A stretch of 64,000 nucleotides of DNA from the NCBI RefSeq assembly GCF_000374085.1, contig NZ_KB893388.1:148471-212470 (forward strand). The letters run 5' to 3'. Both the position numbers and the translations under genes were made by a program. Positions 1-7,966 of this stretch are shown one piece after another; the first letter of the stretch is position 1; every line of letters starts with the position of its first letter. The notes under the pieces are model-generated. The model saw only the letters and a program-made list of their open reading frames with translations. It did not search any database and was not told where the DNA came from. This DNA comes from Spirosoma spitsbergense DSM 19989. GTDB taxonomy: Bacteria > Bacteroidota > Bacteroidia > Cytophagales > Spirosomataceae.

Positions 1-2
1 TG

Positions 3-956
3 GCTGCCGTTAAACTAGACCTGTTCACTGAAATTGGTGATGGTTCATTTACCGGCGAAGAACTCCGCGAACAGTTGGGCCTGCATACACGTAGCAGTAC
101 CGATTTCTTCGACACACTGGTATCGCTGGGGTTACTTTGCCGTCATGATAACGGCGCTACTGTCCGCTACGGCAATACACTGGAGACCAGTATCTTTCTG
201 GTGAAATCATCGCCAGCCTATGTGGGTGGCCTGCTCGAAATGGCTAATGATCGGCTTTACCCGTACTGGGGGAGTCTGGAAGAAGGGCTTCGTACCGGCC
301 AGCCTCAAAACGAAATAAAGCATACCGGCAAACCTGGGTTTGATGCTATTTACGCCCAGCCTGCCGTGCTGGAGCAGTTTCTGAACGGAATGGCCGGGGC
401 GCAGGCAGGCAACTTCATGGCACTGGCCAACGTGTTTGATTTCGGGCAGTACAACTCGTTGTGCGACATTGGTGGAGCCAATGCTACGCTGTCAATCTGC
501 GTAGCCCGGCAATACCCGAACCTCGATTGCCTGTCGGTAGATTTACCGCCGGTAGCACCCATTGCCGCCCATAACGTAGCGCAGGCGGGTCTGGCGCATC
601 AGATTCAGGTGGGAACGTTCAATTTCCTTGCCGACTCATTTCCAACGGCCGATGTCATTACAATGGGCAATATCCTGCACGACTGGAACCTGGATATTAA
701 GAAGATGCTGATCCGAAAAGCGTACGAAGCTTTACCCGAAAATGGTGCCCTGGTGGTGATTGAAAACATCATCGACGACGAACGGCGACAAAATACCTTC
801 GGACTGCTGATGTCGCTGAATATGCTCATCGAAACAGACGGGGGCTTCGACTACACCCACGCCGACTTCAACGGGTGGGCCCTGGAAGCGGGTTTCCGGT
901 CAACGGAAAAACGGTCGCTGGCCGGTTCGGCCAGTATTGTGATTGCCTACAAATAA
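3..956 (+). CDS. O-methyltransferase, 5' end outside the window
   Basis: The frame is open from base 3, so the true start lies upstream of the window; an internal TTG at 75 is not a convincing start. About 317 residues are visible. The first 80 or so look like the winged-helix dimerisation domain of plant-type/hydroxyneurosporene O-methyltransferases. They are followed by a Rossmann methyltransferase domain with the SAM-binding motif CDIGGAN, and later GNILHDW, which in this family includes the region of the catalytic His. The family transfers methyl from S-adenosylmethionine to a hydroxyl on a small molecule. The substrate is not predictable. A 9-bp inverted repeat at 1033-1052 follows the stop. 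Confidence 0.8.
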   Translation, partial: AAVKLDLFTEIGDGSFTGEELREQLGLHTRSSTDFFDTLVSLGLLCRHDNGATVRYGNTLETSIFLVKSSPAYVGGLLEMANDRLYPYWGSLEEGLRTGQPQNEIKHTGKPGFDAIYAQPAVLEQFLNGMAGAQAGNFMALANVFDFGQYNSLCDIGGANATLSICVARQYPNLDCLSVDLPPVAPIAAHNVAQAGLAHQIQVGTFNFLADSFPTADVITMGNILHDWNLDIKKMLIRKAYEALPENGALVVIENIIDDERRQNTFGLLMSLNMLIETDGGFDYTHADFNGWALEAGFRSTEKRSLAGSASIVIAYK

Positions 957-1032
957 TACCCCCTGATCCGGGCAGTAAACAACAATCCGGGGCCGGGTGA
1001 ATCAATCCGGCTCCCTTTCTATCTTCCTGAAA

Positions 1033-1052
1033 ACAGGCATTCCAATGCCTGT
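1033..1052 (+). terminator. Possible terminator after the methyltransferase
   Basis: Perfect 9-bp arms (acaggcatt / aatgcctgt) with a 2-base loop. A T-rich stretch (cctcttttt) follows, but some 14 bases downstream of the stem, so termination is plausible rather than clear. Confidence 0.4.
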
Positions 1053-1073
1053 TGATGATTCTCCTCTTTTTGT

Positions 1074-1805
1074 ATGAAAATTCTCGAACTCGATCTTTAC
1101 ACCCCTGATCTGGAGGCCACCCGGCTTTTCTACGTCCAGCGTCTGGGCCTGTCCGTATTGGCTCGGTCAGCCGACAGTCTGACTGTACGAATTGGCTGGA
1201 CACAACTAACCTTCCGGTCCGTCTGCCAGCCAGTAAATCCGTATCATATCGCCATCAACGTACCCCGTGGGTCGCTGGAGGTGATCATGCACTACTTCGA
1301 TCTGGATTATCTGGATACGCAGCAACCCGGCAAAACCATTGCCGACTTCCCCGACTGGCGGGCCAGAGCCTGTTATTTTTATGATGGTACCGGCAACCTG
1401 CTGGAGTTTATTGCCCGCACAGACTTGCCATTGGATAACCCCAACCTGACCATCAATGACCTGTTTCAGGGCGTTAGTGAGATTGGCCTGGCTACGGAAG
1501 ATGTTGCCTGCACATCGGAACAGATCCAGGAGCGGTTTGCCGTTCCGCAATACGATAAATCGACGCCCATGCCTGATTTTAACGCTTTGGGCGATGATAA
1601 TGGATTGTTTATTCTGTCGCGGGTGGGCCGTAAATGGTTATTTTCTGCCACCCCCGCTGGCTTAAACTACTGCCGCGTCCGGTTCCTGAACGGGCCGGAC
1701 AGAAGTTCGCAGGAGCTTTATTTCTATGAAGTTAACCGGCTACCCATCGGCTGGAGTGTTCGGTCGGTGTCTGCTTCTGAATCTCGTTCATCCCTGGCCG
1801 TGTAA
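1074..1805 (+). CDS. VOC (glyoxalase/bleomycin-resistance fold) protein
   Basis: 243 residues. The start MKILELDLYTPDLEATRLFY is a typical first strand and helix of a VOC domain. Motifs PYHIAINVP and GNLLEFIAR supply the His and Glu that usually bind metal in this family. Residues 1-115 form the clear VOC domain. The second half (GVSEIGLATEDV onward) resembles a second, diverged betaalphabetabetabeta module, so the protein may be a two-module VOC monomer. Such proteins include glyoxalases, dioxygenases and resistance proteins; no specific reaction can be assigned. Cytosolic, with no signal peptide. It lies 117 bp after the methyltransferase on the same strand, beyond a possible terminator. 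Confidence 0.75.
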   Translation: MKILELDLYTPDLEATRLFYVQRLGLSVLARSADSLTVRIGWTQLTFRSVCQPVNPYHIAINVPRGSLEVIMHYFDLDYLDTQQPGKTIADFPDWRARACYFYDGTGNLLEFIARTDLPLDNPNLTINDLFQGVSEIGLATEDVACTSEQIQERFAVPQYDKSTPMPDFNALGDDNGLFILSRVGRKWLFSATPAGLNYCRVRFLNGPDRSSQELYFYEVNRLPIGWSVRSVSASESRSSLAV

Positions 1806-1943
1806 CGGTTTAATCCCTCTTTTTTCCGGTTGAAACAGCCCCTTTGACTGTTGGTTGGTATGGTCAGCGGCCTTTGGTACCCCAACGGTCAACTTTGTCA
1901 GGCCAACCGGCAGTAATCCTTTCTCTAAACAACACATATAACA

Positions 1944-2444
1944 ATGAACCATTTTCCATTACGCTCGCTCAATATCCTACTAATCGGCCTCCTGCTGCTT
2001 ACAGCTGCCTGCCGGAACGATACCGATATTCGTACTACTGGCACCAGTGCCAACCCTGCCTTTGTGGGGCCCCGCTGGCAGATGACTGCTTTTGTGCTGA
2101 ATCCTGCTATTGATTTCAATGGCGACGGTACGCTGGAGTCCGATCTGTTTTCGTTCATGCCCGCCTGCGACCGGGATAACTCACTCGCGTTTAATGCAAA
2201 CGGAACGATGGTTACCTCACGTGGGCAACTTCAGTGTTCCGATTCTGCCAGCAACAGCGACAGGATCAACACCTGGCAATACGATTCTGCCAGCCGCACC
2301 CTGACCATTACTGATTCCGGTAAGTCCACAGAGCCTGCGACCTGGACGGTGATCGAAGCTTCTGCCAGTGTCCTGATCATTGAAAAGACAGACCTGGAAA
2401 AGGGTAAACCAGTCAAAAATACGGTTCACTGGAAGGCCATCTGA
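1944..2444 (+). CDS. Lipocalin-like lipoprotein
   Basis: 166 residues with a lipoprotein signal: hydrophobic segment then LLLTAAC, so lipidation is expected at Cys 23. The mature part has a predicted all-beta pattern like the small lipocalin-like lipoproteins of Bacteroidota (W at the start of the barrel, FNANGTM, TWQYDSASRTLTI). A DFNGDGTLESD segment resembles an EF-hand-like calcium loop. Function unknown. Not in an obvious operon. Confidence 0.7.
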   Translation: MNHFPLRSLNILLIGLLLLTAACRNDTDIRTTGTSANPAFVGPRWQMTAFVLNPAIDFNGDGTLESDLFSFMPACDRDNSLAFNANGTMVTSRGQLQCSDSASNSDRINTWQYDSASRTLTITDSGKSTEPATWTVIEASASVLIIEKTDLEKGKPVKNTVHWKAI

Positions 2445-2558
2445 TCAGAAAAATCACGTTTCAATCCATCTGTTCGTATTCGTTTCAGCTCCCCAGTGTA
2501 TGAACAGTTCACGTTAAAAACGGCTCTCTCAATGGGGTCTGGGGCTTCCTCTTTTTTT

Positions 2559-3821
2559 ATGAAACCAACAACATACCTCTCGCTGAACCTGAGTGTTCAG
2601 CCCATCCTGATTCAAACCGGCCTCCGGTTAGTTTTCCTGATGATGGCCAGCCTGTTTCTGCTAACGGGCTGTAAAAAAGGAACCGGTGATGACGCCATCC
2701 AACCCGTTCCAACGGTGACAGATCCCATTCTGCTGAGTACGAACATCACGACCAAAACAACCCTGGTGGATCAGGTTGCCAACCCCGACCTGCCGGATTA
2801 TATCGTGACCAAATCCATTGATGTGAACAGCGAACTGACTATCAACCCCGGCGTGGTGATCGCTTTTGAGCGCGACGTACGGATGAACGTTAATGATGGG
2901 GGCGGTATGCTCATCGCTAAAGGTACTGCCGGGCAACGGATTCGGTTTATAGGAGTGCAGAGAACGAAAGGCTACTGGGCGGGCATTACCCTCTATTCGG
3001 GCAGCAACGTCAACGCGCTGGAATATGTTGATGTGCTTCATGCCGGGAGCCGTACGGCGTACAGCCTCACCAAAGCCGCTCTATTTTTATCGGGTAGCAG
3101 TAAAGCACAGATCGGGCTGAAAAACTGCCTGTTCTCGGAAAATGATGGCTACGGAATCTATGTGTACACCGGTGGCCTGTTGCGTGAGTTTGAGAAAAAT
3201 GCCTTTACCAATAATACCGAAGCGGGCATCCTGCTCGACGCCGACAATGTAGCCAGATTAGATCCAGCCTCAACCTTCACGGGTGGCAACGGCCGTAATG
3301 TGGTAGAGGTGGCTCAGTCGGCTGTAACCGGCGGTAGCGAAATCGTATGGGCTGGCTTTGCCGACAAAACCCCATACCGGCTCAATGGCGTACTGGATAT
3401 CAATGCGGGCTTTAGCCTGAAACCCGGCGTAACGGTAGAACTAAACCGGGATGCCATAATTCAGGTCAACACCACTGGCTATTTAAGTGCCAGAGGGACG
3501 GCAACGGAAAAGATAGTATTCACCAGTGCCAGTCATACGGCGGCCTACTGGCGCGGTATTATCTACTATTCGGCCGATAGTAAAAACGTGCTGGAAAATG
3601 CGGAAGTCAGCAATGCCGGCAGCATCCAGATTGTCTCGAACAAGAAAGCCAATGTGGCCGTCTGGGGTACCCGGGCTTCCATCAGCATAAAAAATACCCA
3701 TGTCAGTGGCAGTGGGGGGTACGGGGTTTTTGTAGGCTACGGAGCTTCGGCCAACACCGACATCAGTACCGCCAACACGTTTGAAGCCAACACGCAGACG
3801 AACGTACTGATTGACAAATAA
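2559..3821 (+). CDS. Right-handed beta-helix lipoprotein with internal duplication
   Basis: Start chosen at 2559 (MKPTTYLSL), because this gives a proper lipoprotein signal ending FLLTGC; the frame is open 63 bases further upstream. The mature protein shows parallel beta-helix repeats (GTAGQRIRFIGV, NCLFSENDGYGIYV, FTNNTEAGILL). Two halves of about 180 residues align with each other: TINPGVVIAFERD..GTAGQRIRF..YWAGITLYSGSNVNALE matches SLKPGVTVELNRD..GTATEKIVF..YWRGIIYYSADSKNVLE. Beta-helix proteins of this kind are often carbohydrate-binding or adhesin-like; no catalytic residues were recognised. It ends just before a strong terminator. Confidence 0.75.
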   Translation: MKPTTYLSLNLSVQPILIQTGLRLVFLMMASLFLLTGCKKGTGDDAIQPVPTVTDPILLSTNITTKTTLVDQVANPDLPDYIVTKSIDVNSELTINPGVVIAFERDVRMNVNDGGGMLIAKGTAGQRIRFIGVQRTKGYWAGITLYSGSNVNALEYVDVLHAGSRTAYSLTKAALFLSGSSKAQIGLKNCLFSENDGYGIYVYTGGLLREFEKNAFTNNTEAGILLDADNVARLDPASTFTGGNGRNVVEVAQSAVTGGSEIVWAGFADKTPYRLNGVLDINAGFSLKPGVTVELNRDAIIQVNTTGYLSARGTATEKIVFTSASHTAAYWRGIIYYSADSKNVLENAEVSNAGSIQIVSNKKANVAVWGTRASISIKNTHVSGSGGYGVFVGYGASANTDISTANTFEANTQTNVLIDK

Positions 3822-3834
3822 GGTCTGTCATTGC

Positions 3835-3867
3835 CGGAATAAACCGCTTCATCGGCGGTTTATTCCG
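3835..3867 (+). terminator. Rho-independent terminator of the beta-helix gene
   Basis: Perfect 13-bp arms (cggaataaaccgc / gcggtttattccg) with a 7-base loop, followed by ttttat. Fourteen bases after the stop codon. Confidence 0.85.
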
Positions 3868-3941
3868 TTTTATCGTACCGGGGATCGGGGAAGAGGCATA
3901 ATTCATTAATTTTTGCAGCCCTTAGCCTTATTTTTACCCAC

Positions 3942-5060
3942 ATGGTAGTGAGTACGCTGAACGATAAATGGTTACGGGTGGGCGGTATTACCGCGCTGAT
4001 GCTGATGAGCCTGGTCATTGATGACTACTATGAACGGCCACTGTCGACCGGCTTGATCGTTCGGGCACTGACTACGTTCGTTGCCATTGTGGTTACCTGG
4101 CACGTAATGCGGGCACTCATTTTTTACTTCCGACAGCAGTATCCGTCTAAACGACAGACGGTTAAACGATTACTGCTTACGTTTCTGGCGGGGAGTCTGT
4201 CCAGTACACTGATTTTCTGGCTGACGGGGGCGATACGGCATTTGCTTGCCTATGGTACGCTGGCCAATTATCATCCCGAAAATCATGGGGCCAGCATTAC
4301 TATCAATAAACGGACAATTGCCCTCAACCTGTACGGCTTCGACTTTGTGCAGGCCGTTACCAATTTTATTTTCTTCCAGGCCATTTACGAAACCCTGTTT
4401 TTCATCCGCGATTCGTCGCTGAATCAGAAACGGCTACGGCAGGCTGAACAGGAGCAGGAAAAGCTACGGACAGCTAACCTGCAAAGTCAGCTTGATGCCC
4501 TAAAACAGCAGGTAACCCCGCATTTTCTCTTCAATAGCCTGAATGTACTGGATTCCCTCATTGACGATGATCCCCGCCAGGCACGGGTGTTTCTGGAGCA
4601 ACTCAGTACGGTATACCGGTATTTGCTCCGCGCCAATGATCAGCATCTGACCGATTTAGCCAGCGAGCTGGATTTCGTCCGGGCGTATTTTCATTTGCTC
4701 AAAACCCGATACGGAGCCGGTATCGGTCTGTGTATTACCGTTGACGCGGGGCTGCTGGACTGCCGGGTTCCTCCACTTACCCTACAGTTGCTGGTGGAGA
4801 ATGCCGTAAAACACAATATAATACTACCTGAACAGCCCCTATCTGTAGCAATACGAACGGAGGGGCACCAGTTGATCGTTCAGAATAATTTGCAGCGCAG
4901 GCAGACATCTATACTCTCAAACAAGGTTGGACTGGCCAATATTGCCACCAAATATCGCCTGCTTGGTCAGGGTGACATCCTGATCGGGGAAGAAAACGGG
5001 CAATTTGTGGTTAAACTGCCATTGCTGGCCGCAGAACCCCATTATAGCTCCGGACTATGA
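3942..5060 (+). CDS. LytS/YehU-type sensor histidine kinase
   Basis: 372 residues. Four hydrophobic segments in the first 150 residues are followed by a coiled-coil linker (about 158-185) and the His_kinase (PF06580) motif TPHFLFNSLN, with the phospho-acceptor His at 194. The N-box is VENAVKHN (about 280) and a G-box-like GLANIATKYRL lies near the C terminus. This is the membrane sensor of a LytTR-type two-component system. The stop overlaps the ATG of the following kinase copy in an ATGA (5057-5060), so the two were translationally coupled. The only response regulator nearby lies on the other strand at 6070-6861. No periplasmic ligand domain is present, so sensing is probably through the membrane segments. 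Confidence 0.9.
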   Translation: MVVSTLNDKWLRVGGITALMLMSLVIDDYYERPLSTGLIVRALTTFVAIVVTWHVMRALIFYFRQQYPSKRQTVKRLLLTFLAGSLSSTLIFWLTGAIRHLLAYGTLANYHPENHGASITINKRTIALNLYGFDFVQAVTNFIFFQAIYETLFFIRDSSLNQKRLRQAEQEQEKLRTANLQSQLDALKQQVTPHFLFNSLNVLDSLIDDDPRQARVFLEQLSTVYRYLLRANDQHLTDLASELDFVRAYFHLLKTRYGAGIGLCITVDAGLLDCRVPPLTLQLLVENAVKHNIILPEQPLSVAIRTEGHQLIVQNNLQRRQTSILSNKVGLANIATKYRLLGQGDILIGEENGQFVVKLPLLAAEPHYSSGL

Positions 5061-6092
5061 CAGCCCTGAACGATACCCGTCTGCGTTTGCTGGGTCTGGT
5101 TTGTGGCTTTCTTTTTTCGACTCGACTGGTATACCCGGTTACCGGTTGGCACATTACTCTTCAACGATGCTATCGCCCTGGTAGCAGGTATCTTTTGCTG
5201 GCAACTAGCCCGCTGGGTTGTGTTGCGGATTCAGCAGCATTTTCCCGGCTTAGCCAACATCCGCCGACGGCTACTATGGCTGCTGGTGGCGCTGCCCATA
5301 TTGGTCAATCTGGCCTGGGTGCTGCGGTTGTTGTCACGGTTCATGATCGACGGCCATTTTTTATACTTCGGCAGCACCGTCGAACTCAGCCGCACGATTG
5401 GTATTCAGCTTTTCTGCCATTTTATCTATTTCTCGATTTACGAAGGGTGGTATATTCTACAGCAGTGGCAGCGCGAAACGATAGAAACCAGCCTGTTAGA
5501 GAAAGTATCGCTGCAAAGTCAGCTTGTATCACTACAGCACCAGGTAAATCCGCATTTTCTGTTCAACAGTCTTAATTCGCTCTCGTCGCTGATTGGCGAG
5601 AGCCCGGTGAAGGCCGACCTGTTTCTTGATGAACTGACGGCGGTATTTCGGTATCTGTTACAGGCCAGCGAACGTAATTTTGTGTCTCCTGGCGAAGGAA
5701 TCGACTTTATCCGCTCCTATTTTCACCTGCTGCAAACCCGTTACAGGTCCGGTCTGTAGCTCAATCTGATCATTGATACCCATCAAAACGACTTACTTAT
5801 TCCGCCCCTGCAAACGCTGATTGAAAATGCGGTGCGTTATAACGTAATTCTCCCCGACCAGCCCCTTCATATCCACATTTATACTACCTCCGCCTGTCGG
5901 CTTTATATCACCAATACACGCCAGCGAAAAAGCGTCCGGGTTGATCGTGTTGGCCCCGGTTTAACGAACCTGGCGACCCGGTATCGGCTGCTCGGGGCGG
6001 GCGACCTGCTGATTGAAGAGCAAGCGGGCTGGTTCGTGGTAAGTCTGCCGCTGGTACAGGAAAATCAGCTTACTTCCCCATCCATTTCTTGA
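5057..6092 (+). pseudogene. Second LytS-type kinase copy, broken by a frameshift and an internal stop
   Basis: Starts at 5057 inside the ATGA overlap with the preceding kinase (MTALNDTRLRLLG aligns with TLNDKWLRVGG of the intact copy). Homology then moves to another frame at the T6 run 5112-5117; removing one T restores alignment (DWYTRLPVG against DDYYERPLS). The second frame carries NPHFLFNSLN and continues to an in-frame TAG at 5757-5759. After it the same frame resumes at once with the ATPase part (PPLQTLIENAVRYN, then GLTNLATRYRL) and ends at 6092. In related kinases the interrupted place is usually Gln, so CAG to TAG is a likely change. If both lesions are real, no full kinase is made. 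The 3' end overlaps the convergent regulator by 23 bp. Confidence 0.85.
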
Positions 6093-6861
6093 AATCGGTG
6101 GCGCGTTCGCGGCTTACCAGCACCTCCTCGTCGGGGTTGGGCCTGAGGGTAAGTTTCAGCTTGTTATTGAAATACGGGTGAATCTGTTGCACTGAACCAA
6201 TGTCGACGATAAACTGGCGGTTGGCCCGGAAAAATTGCGCAGGGTCGAGCATGGCATCCAGTTCATCAAGTGTGTAGTCAACCGAAAACTTCTGGTTCTT
6301 ACGTGTACGGAACAGGCTGACTCCATCTTCGGAACAGAAATAAGCAATGTCAGTCACTTCGATAGGCACCCACTGCGCGAGGTGACGGACCAGAAACCGC
6401 CGTCGGTAATCGGTTGGGGCTATCTGCTGACGAAGTTGCTGGACCAGCGCATCAATGGATACGGCCGGGGTCGTTTCGGGAGCGACTCCACTGCTGATTC
6501 GCCGGTGTTTTTCCAGACTGGCTTCCAGTTCCTGGCGCTTGATAGGCTTGAGCAGGTAGTCGATGCTATTTACCTTAAAGGCTCTCAGTGCATATTCATC
6601 ATACGATGTAGTAAAGATGACGGGAGCCGTAACGCGGGTCTGCTCAAAAATTTCAAAACTCTGTCCATCAGCTAGTTCGATGTCCATCAGGATTAAATCA
6701 GGTGCCGATGATTGACCGGGCAGGTTATCTTCCAGCCACTTCACCGAGGCCCGAATGCTGGGTGTTGTCCCCACTATGGTGAGGGTAGGGTCCACATCCT
6801 GAAGCAGTTTAGTCAGTTTTCGGACCGCCAATTCTTCATCTTCAATAATAAGTACATTCAT
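6070..6861 (-). CDS. LytTR-family response regulator
   Basis: 263 residues. Receiver domain 1-120 has acidic residues IIEDEE (7-10), phospho-acceptor Asp 60 in ILMDIEL, and the conserved Lys in YLLKPIK. A linker leads to a LytTR DNA-binding domain (about 165-260: YRRRFLVRH, DIAYFCSEDG, FFRANRQFIVDIGSV). The family binds direct repeats upstream of target genes. It lies convergent to the two kinases, overlapping the broken one by 23 bp, rather than in their operon. It is probably their partner, but this is inferred from position only. Confidence 0.9.
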   Translation of the reverse strand: MNVLIIEDEELAVRKLTKLLQDVDPTLTIVGTTPSIRASVKWLEDNLPGQSSAPDLILMDIELADGQSFEIFEQTRVTAPVIFTTSYDEYALRAFKVNSIDYLLKPIKRQELEASLEKHRRISSGVAPETTPAVSIDALVQQLRQQIAPTDYRRRFLVRHLAQWVPIEVTDIAYFCSEDGVSLFRTRKNQKFSVDYTLDELDAMLDPAQFFRANRQFIVDIGSVQQIHPYFNNKLKLTLRPNPDEEVLVSRERATDFKKWMGK

Positions 6862-6984
6862 CGCACCCCGATTTTACGTTTTCTAAACAGCATAAAACTA
6901 CTAATTTACTTGTGCGATTGCCCTATTCTTTGCCGATGGAGCTGGAAAATGCAGCCGTGAAACCGCACAACAGGCACTTGAAAC

Positions 6985-7047
6985 GTACCCACTGCTCTCA
7001 CAAATCCGGCGTTTTTCCCAGTCTGGCTTTGTGAGAGCAGCGGGTAC
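6985..7047. repeat. Long inverted repeat in the divergent promoter region
   Basis: Arms 6985-7004 and 7028-7047 are complementary at 19 of 20 bases (core ctgctctcacaaa / tttgtgagagcag), with a 23-base loop. It lies between the divergent response regulator and coaX. There is no T-tract on either side, so it is not an ordinary terminator. It could be an operator, an RNA hairpin in the coaX leader, or a palindromic repeat element. Confidence 0.6.
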
Positions 7048-7070
7048 GACAAACAGTCTGCCTGCTTCAA

Positions 7071-7088
7071 TACCTGCCCAGGCAGGTA
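7071..7088. repeat. Short near-perfect palindrome upstream of coaX
   Basis: Arms tacctgcc (7071-7078) and ggcaggta (7081-7088) are perfectly complementary around a CA centre, 96 bp upstream of the chosen coaX start. The size suits a dimeric regulator site, but no regulator is identified. Confidence 0.45.
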
Positions 7089-7183
7089 CGAACAGCCGTT
7101 AAAAAACCTTAAATCAGCCGGAATGGGCCAATTTTGTTTTCAACATGAGCGTTGCCCTTTCGTACTGCATTTGGAAATGCTAT

Positions 7184-7966
7184 ATGCCAACCGCTACGAA
7201 TCTGGTTATCGACTGGGGAAATACACGCCTTAAAACCGGTTGGTTTGCCGGTACTGAATTAATTGAAACGGGGCAGTATACCGATCTTGACGCATTGGTA
7301 ACTGCGCTTGCCAACCGGTCGGTTACACAGGTAATCGCTTCCTCAACGAGTCGGCCGGCCGAAGAAATTAAGGCACGGCTGGCAGGCATAAACGCCGGTC
7401 TTATCGTGTTCGATAGCCAGACACCCGTGCCCCTGCGTAAAGCGTACGATACACCCGGCACGCTCGGGGCCGACCGCCTGGCTGCGGCAGTGGGGGCTAT
7501 AACGCTGTTTCCGGGGCAGGATTGCCTGATTCTTGACGTCGGCACCTGCCTCACGGCCGATTTGGTCGACCGGGATGCGGTGTTTCAGGGCGGATTGATT
7601 TCGCCGGGGTTACGCATGCGGTTTAGGGCCATGCACGAGCAAACGGCCCGGTTGCCATTAGTCGACACACCGGCTGACTGGTCCGGGCTGGATTGGCCGG
7701 GCCTGACCGCTAAAAATACGCAGGCTGCCCTGCAAAGTGGGGTGATGAATGGATTGGCTTTTGAACTGACCGGTATCGTGGAAAGCTACCGGCGGGAGCG
7801 GCCCGGTTTGGTGGTATTACTCTGTGGGGGTGATGCCTCCGCCTTTGAAAGTCGTCTTAAACCCCCGATATTTGTAGTGCCCGAATTAGTGCTCATGGGA
7901 TTGAATCGAATTTTACGCTATAATGTTGAAACTATACAAGCGAATACGCCTGACGTTAACACATAG
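7184..7966 (+). CDS. coaX: Type III pantothenate kinase
   Basis: 260 residues from the chosen start MPTATNLVIDWGNTRLK; the frame is open to an ATG at 7145, but family members begin just before the first strand. ASKHA-fold motifs are DWGNTR (10-15), PGTLGADR (91-98), DVGTC (118-122) and GGLISPG (136-142), as expected for CoaX. It phosphorylates pantothenate with ATP in the first step of coenzyme A synthesis. A later step is encoded nearby by coaBC. The 3' end overlaps the next gene by 44 bp, so the two are probably co-transcribed. Confidence 0.93.
   Translation: MPTATNLVIDWGNTRLKTGWFAGTELIETGQYTDLDALVTALANRSVTQVIASSTSRPAEEIKARLAGINAGLIVFDSQTPVPLRKAYDTPGTLGADRLAAAVGAITLFPGQDCLILDVGTCLTADLVDRDAVFQGGLISPGLRMRFRAMHEQTARLPLVDTPADWSGLDWPGLTAKNTQAALQSGVMNGLAFELTGIVESYRRERPGLVVLLCGGDASAFESRLKPPIFVVPELVLMGLNRILRYNVETIQANTPDVNT

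Noticed and set aside
5757..5759. TAG considered as a read-through or recoded codon
   Set aside because: No structure or context for recoding is evident, and a separate frameshift already breaks the same gene, so decay or sequence error is simpler.
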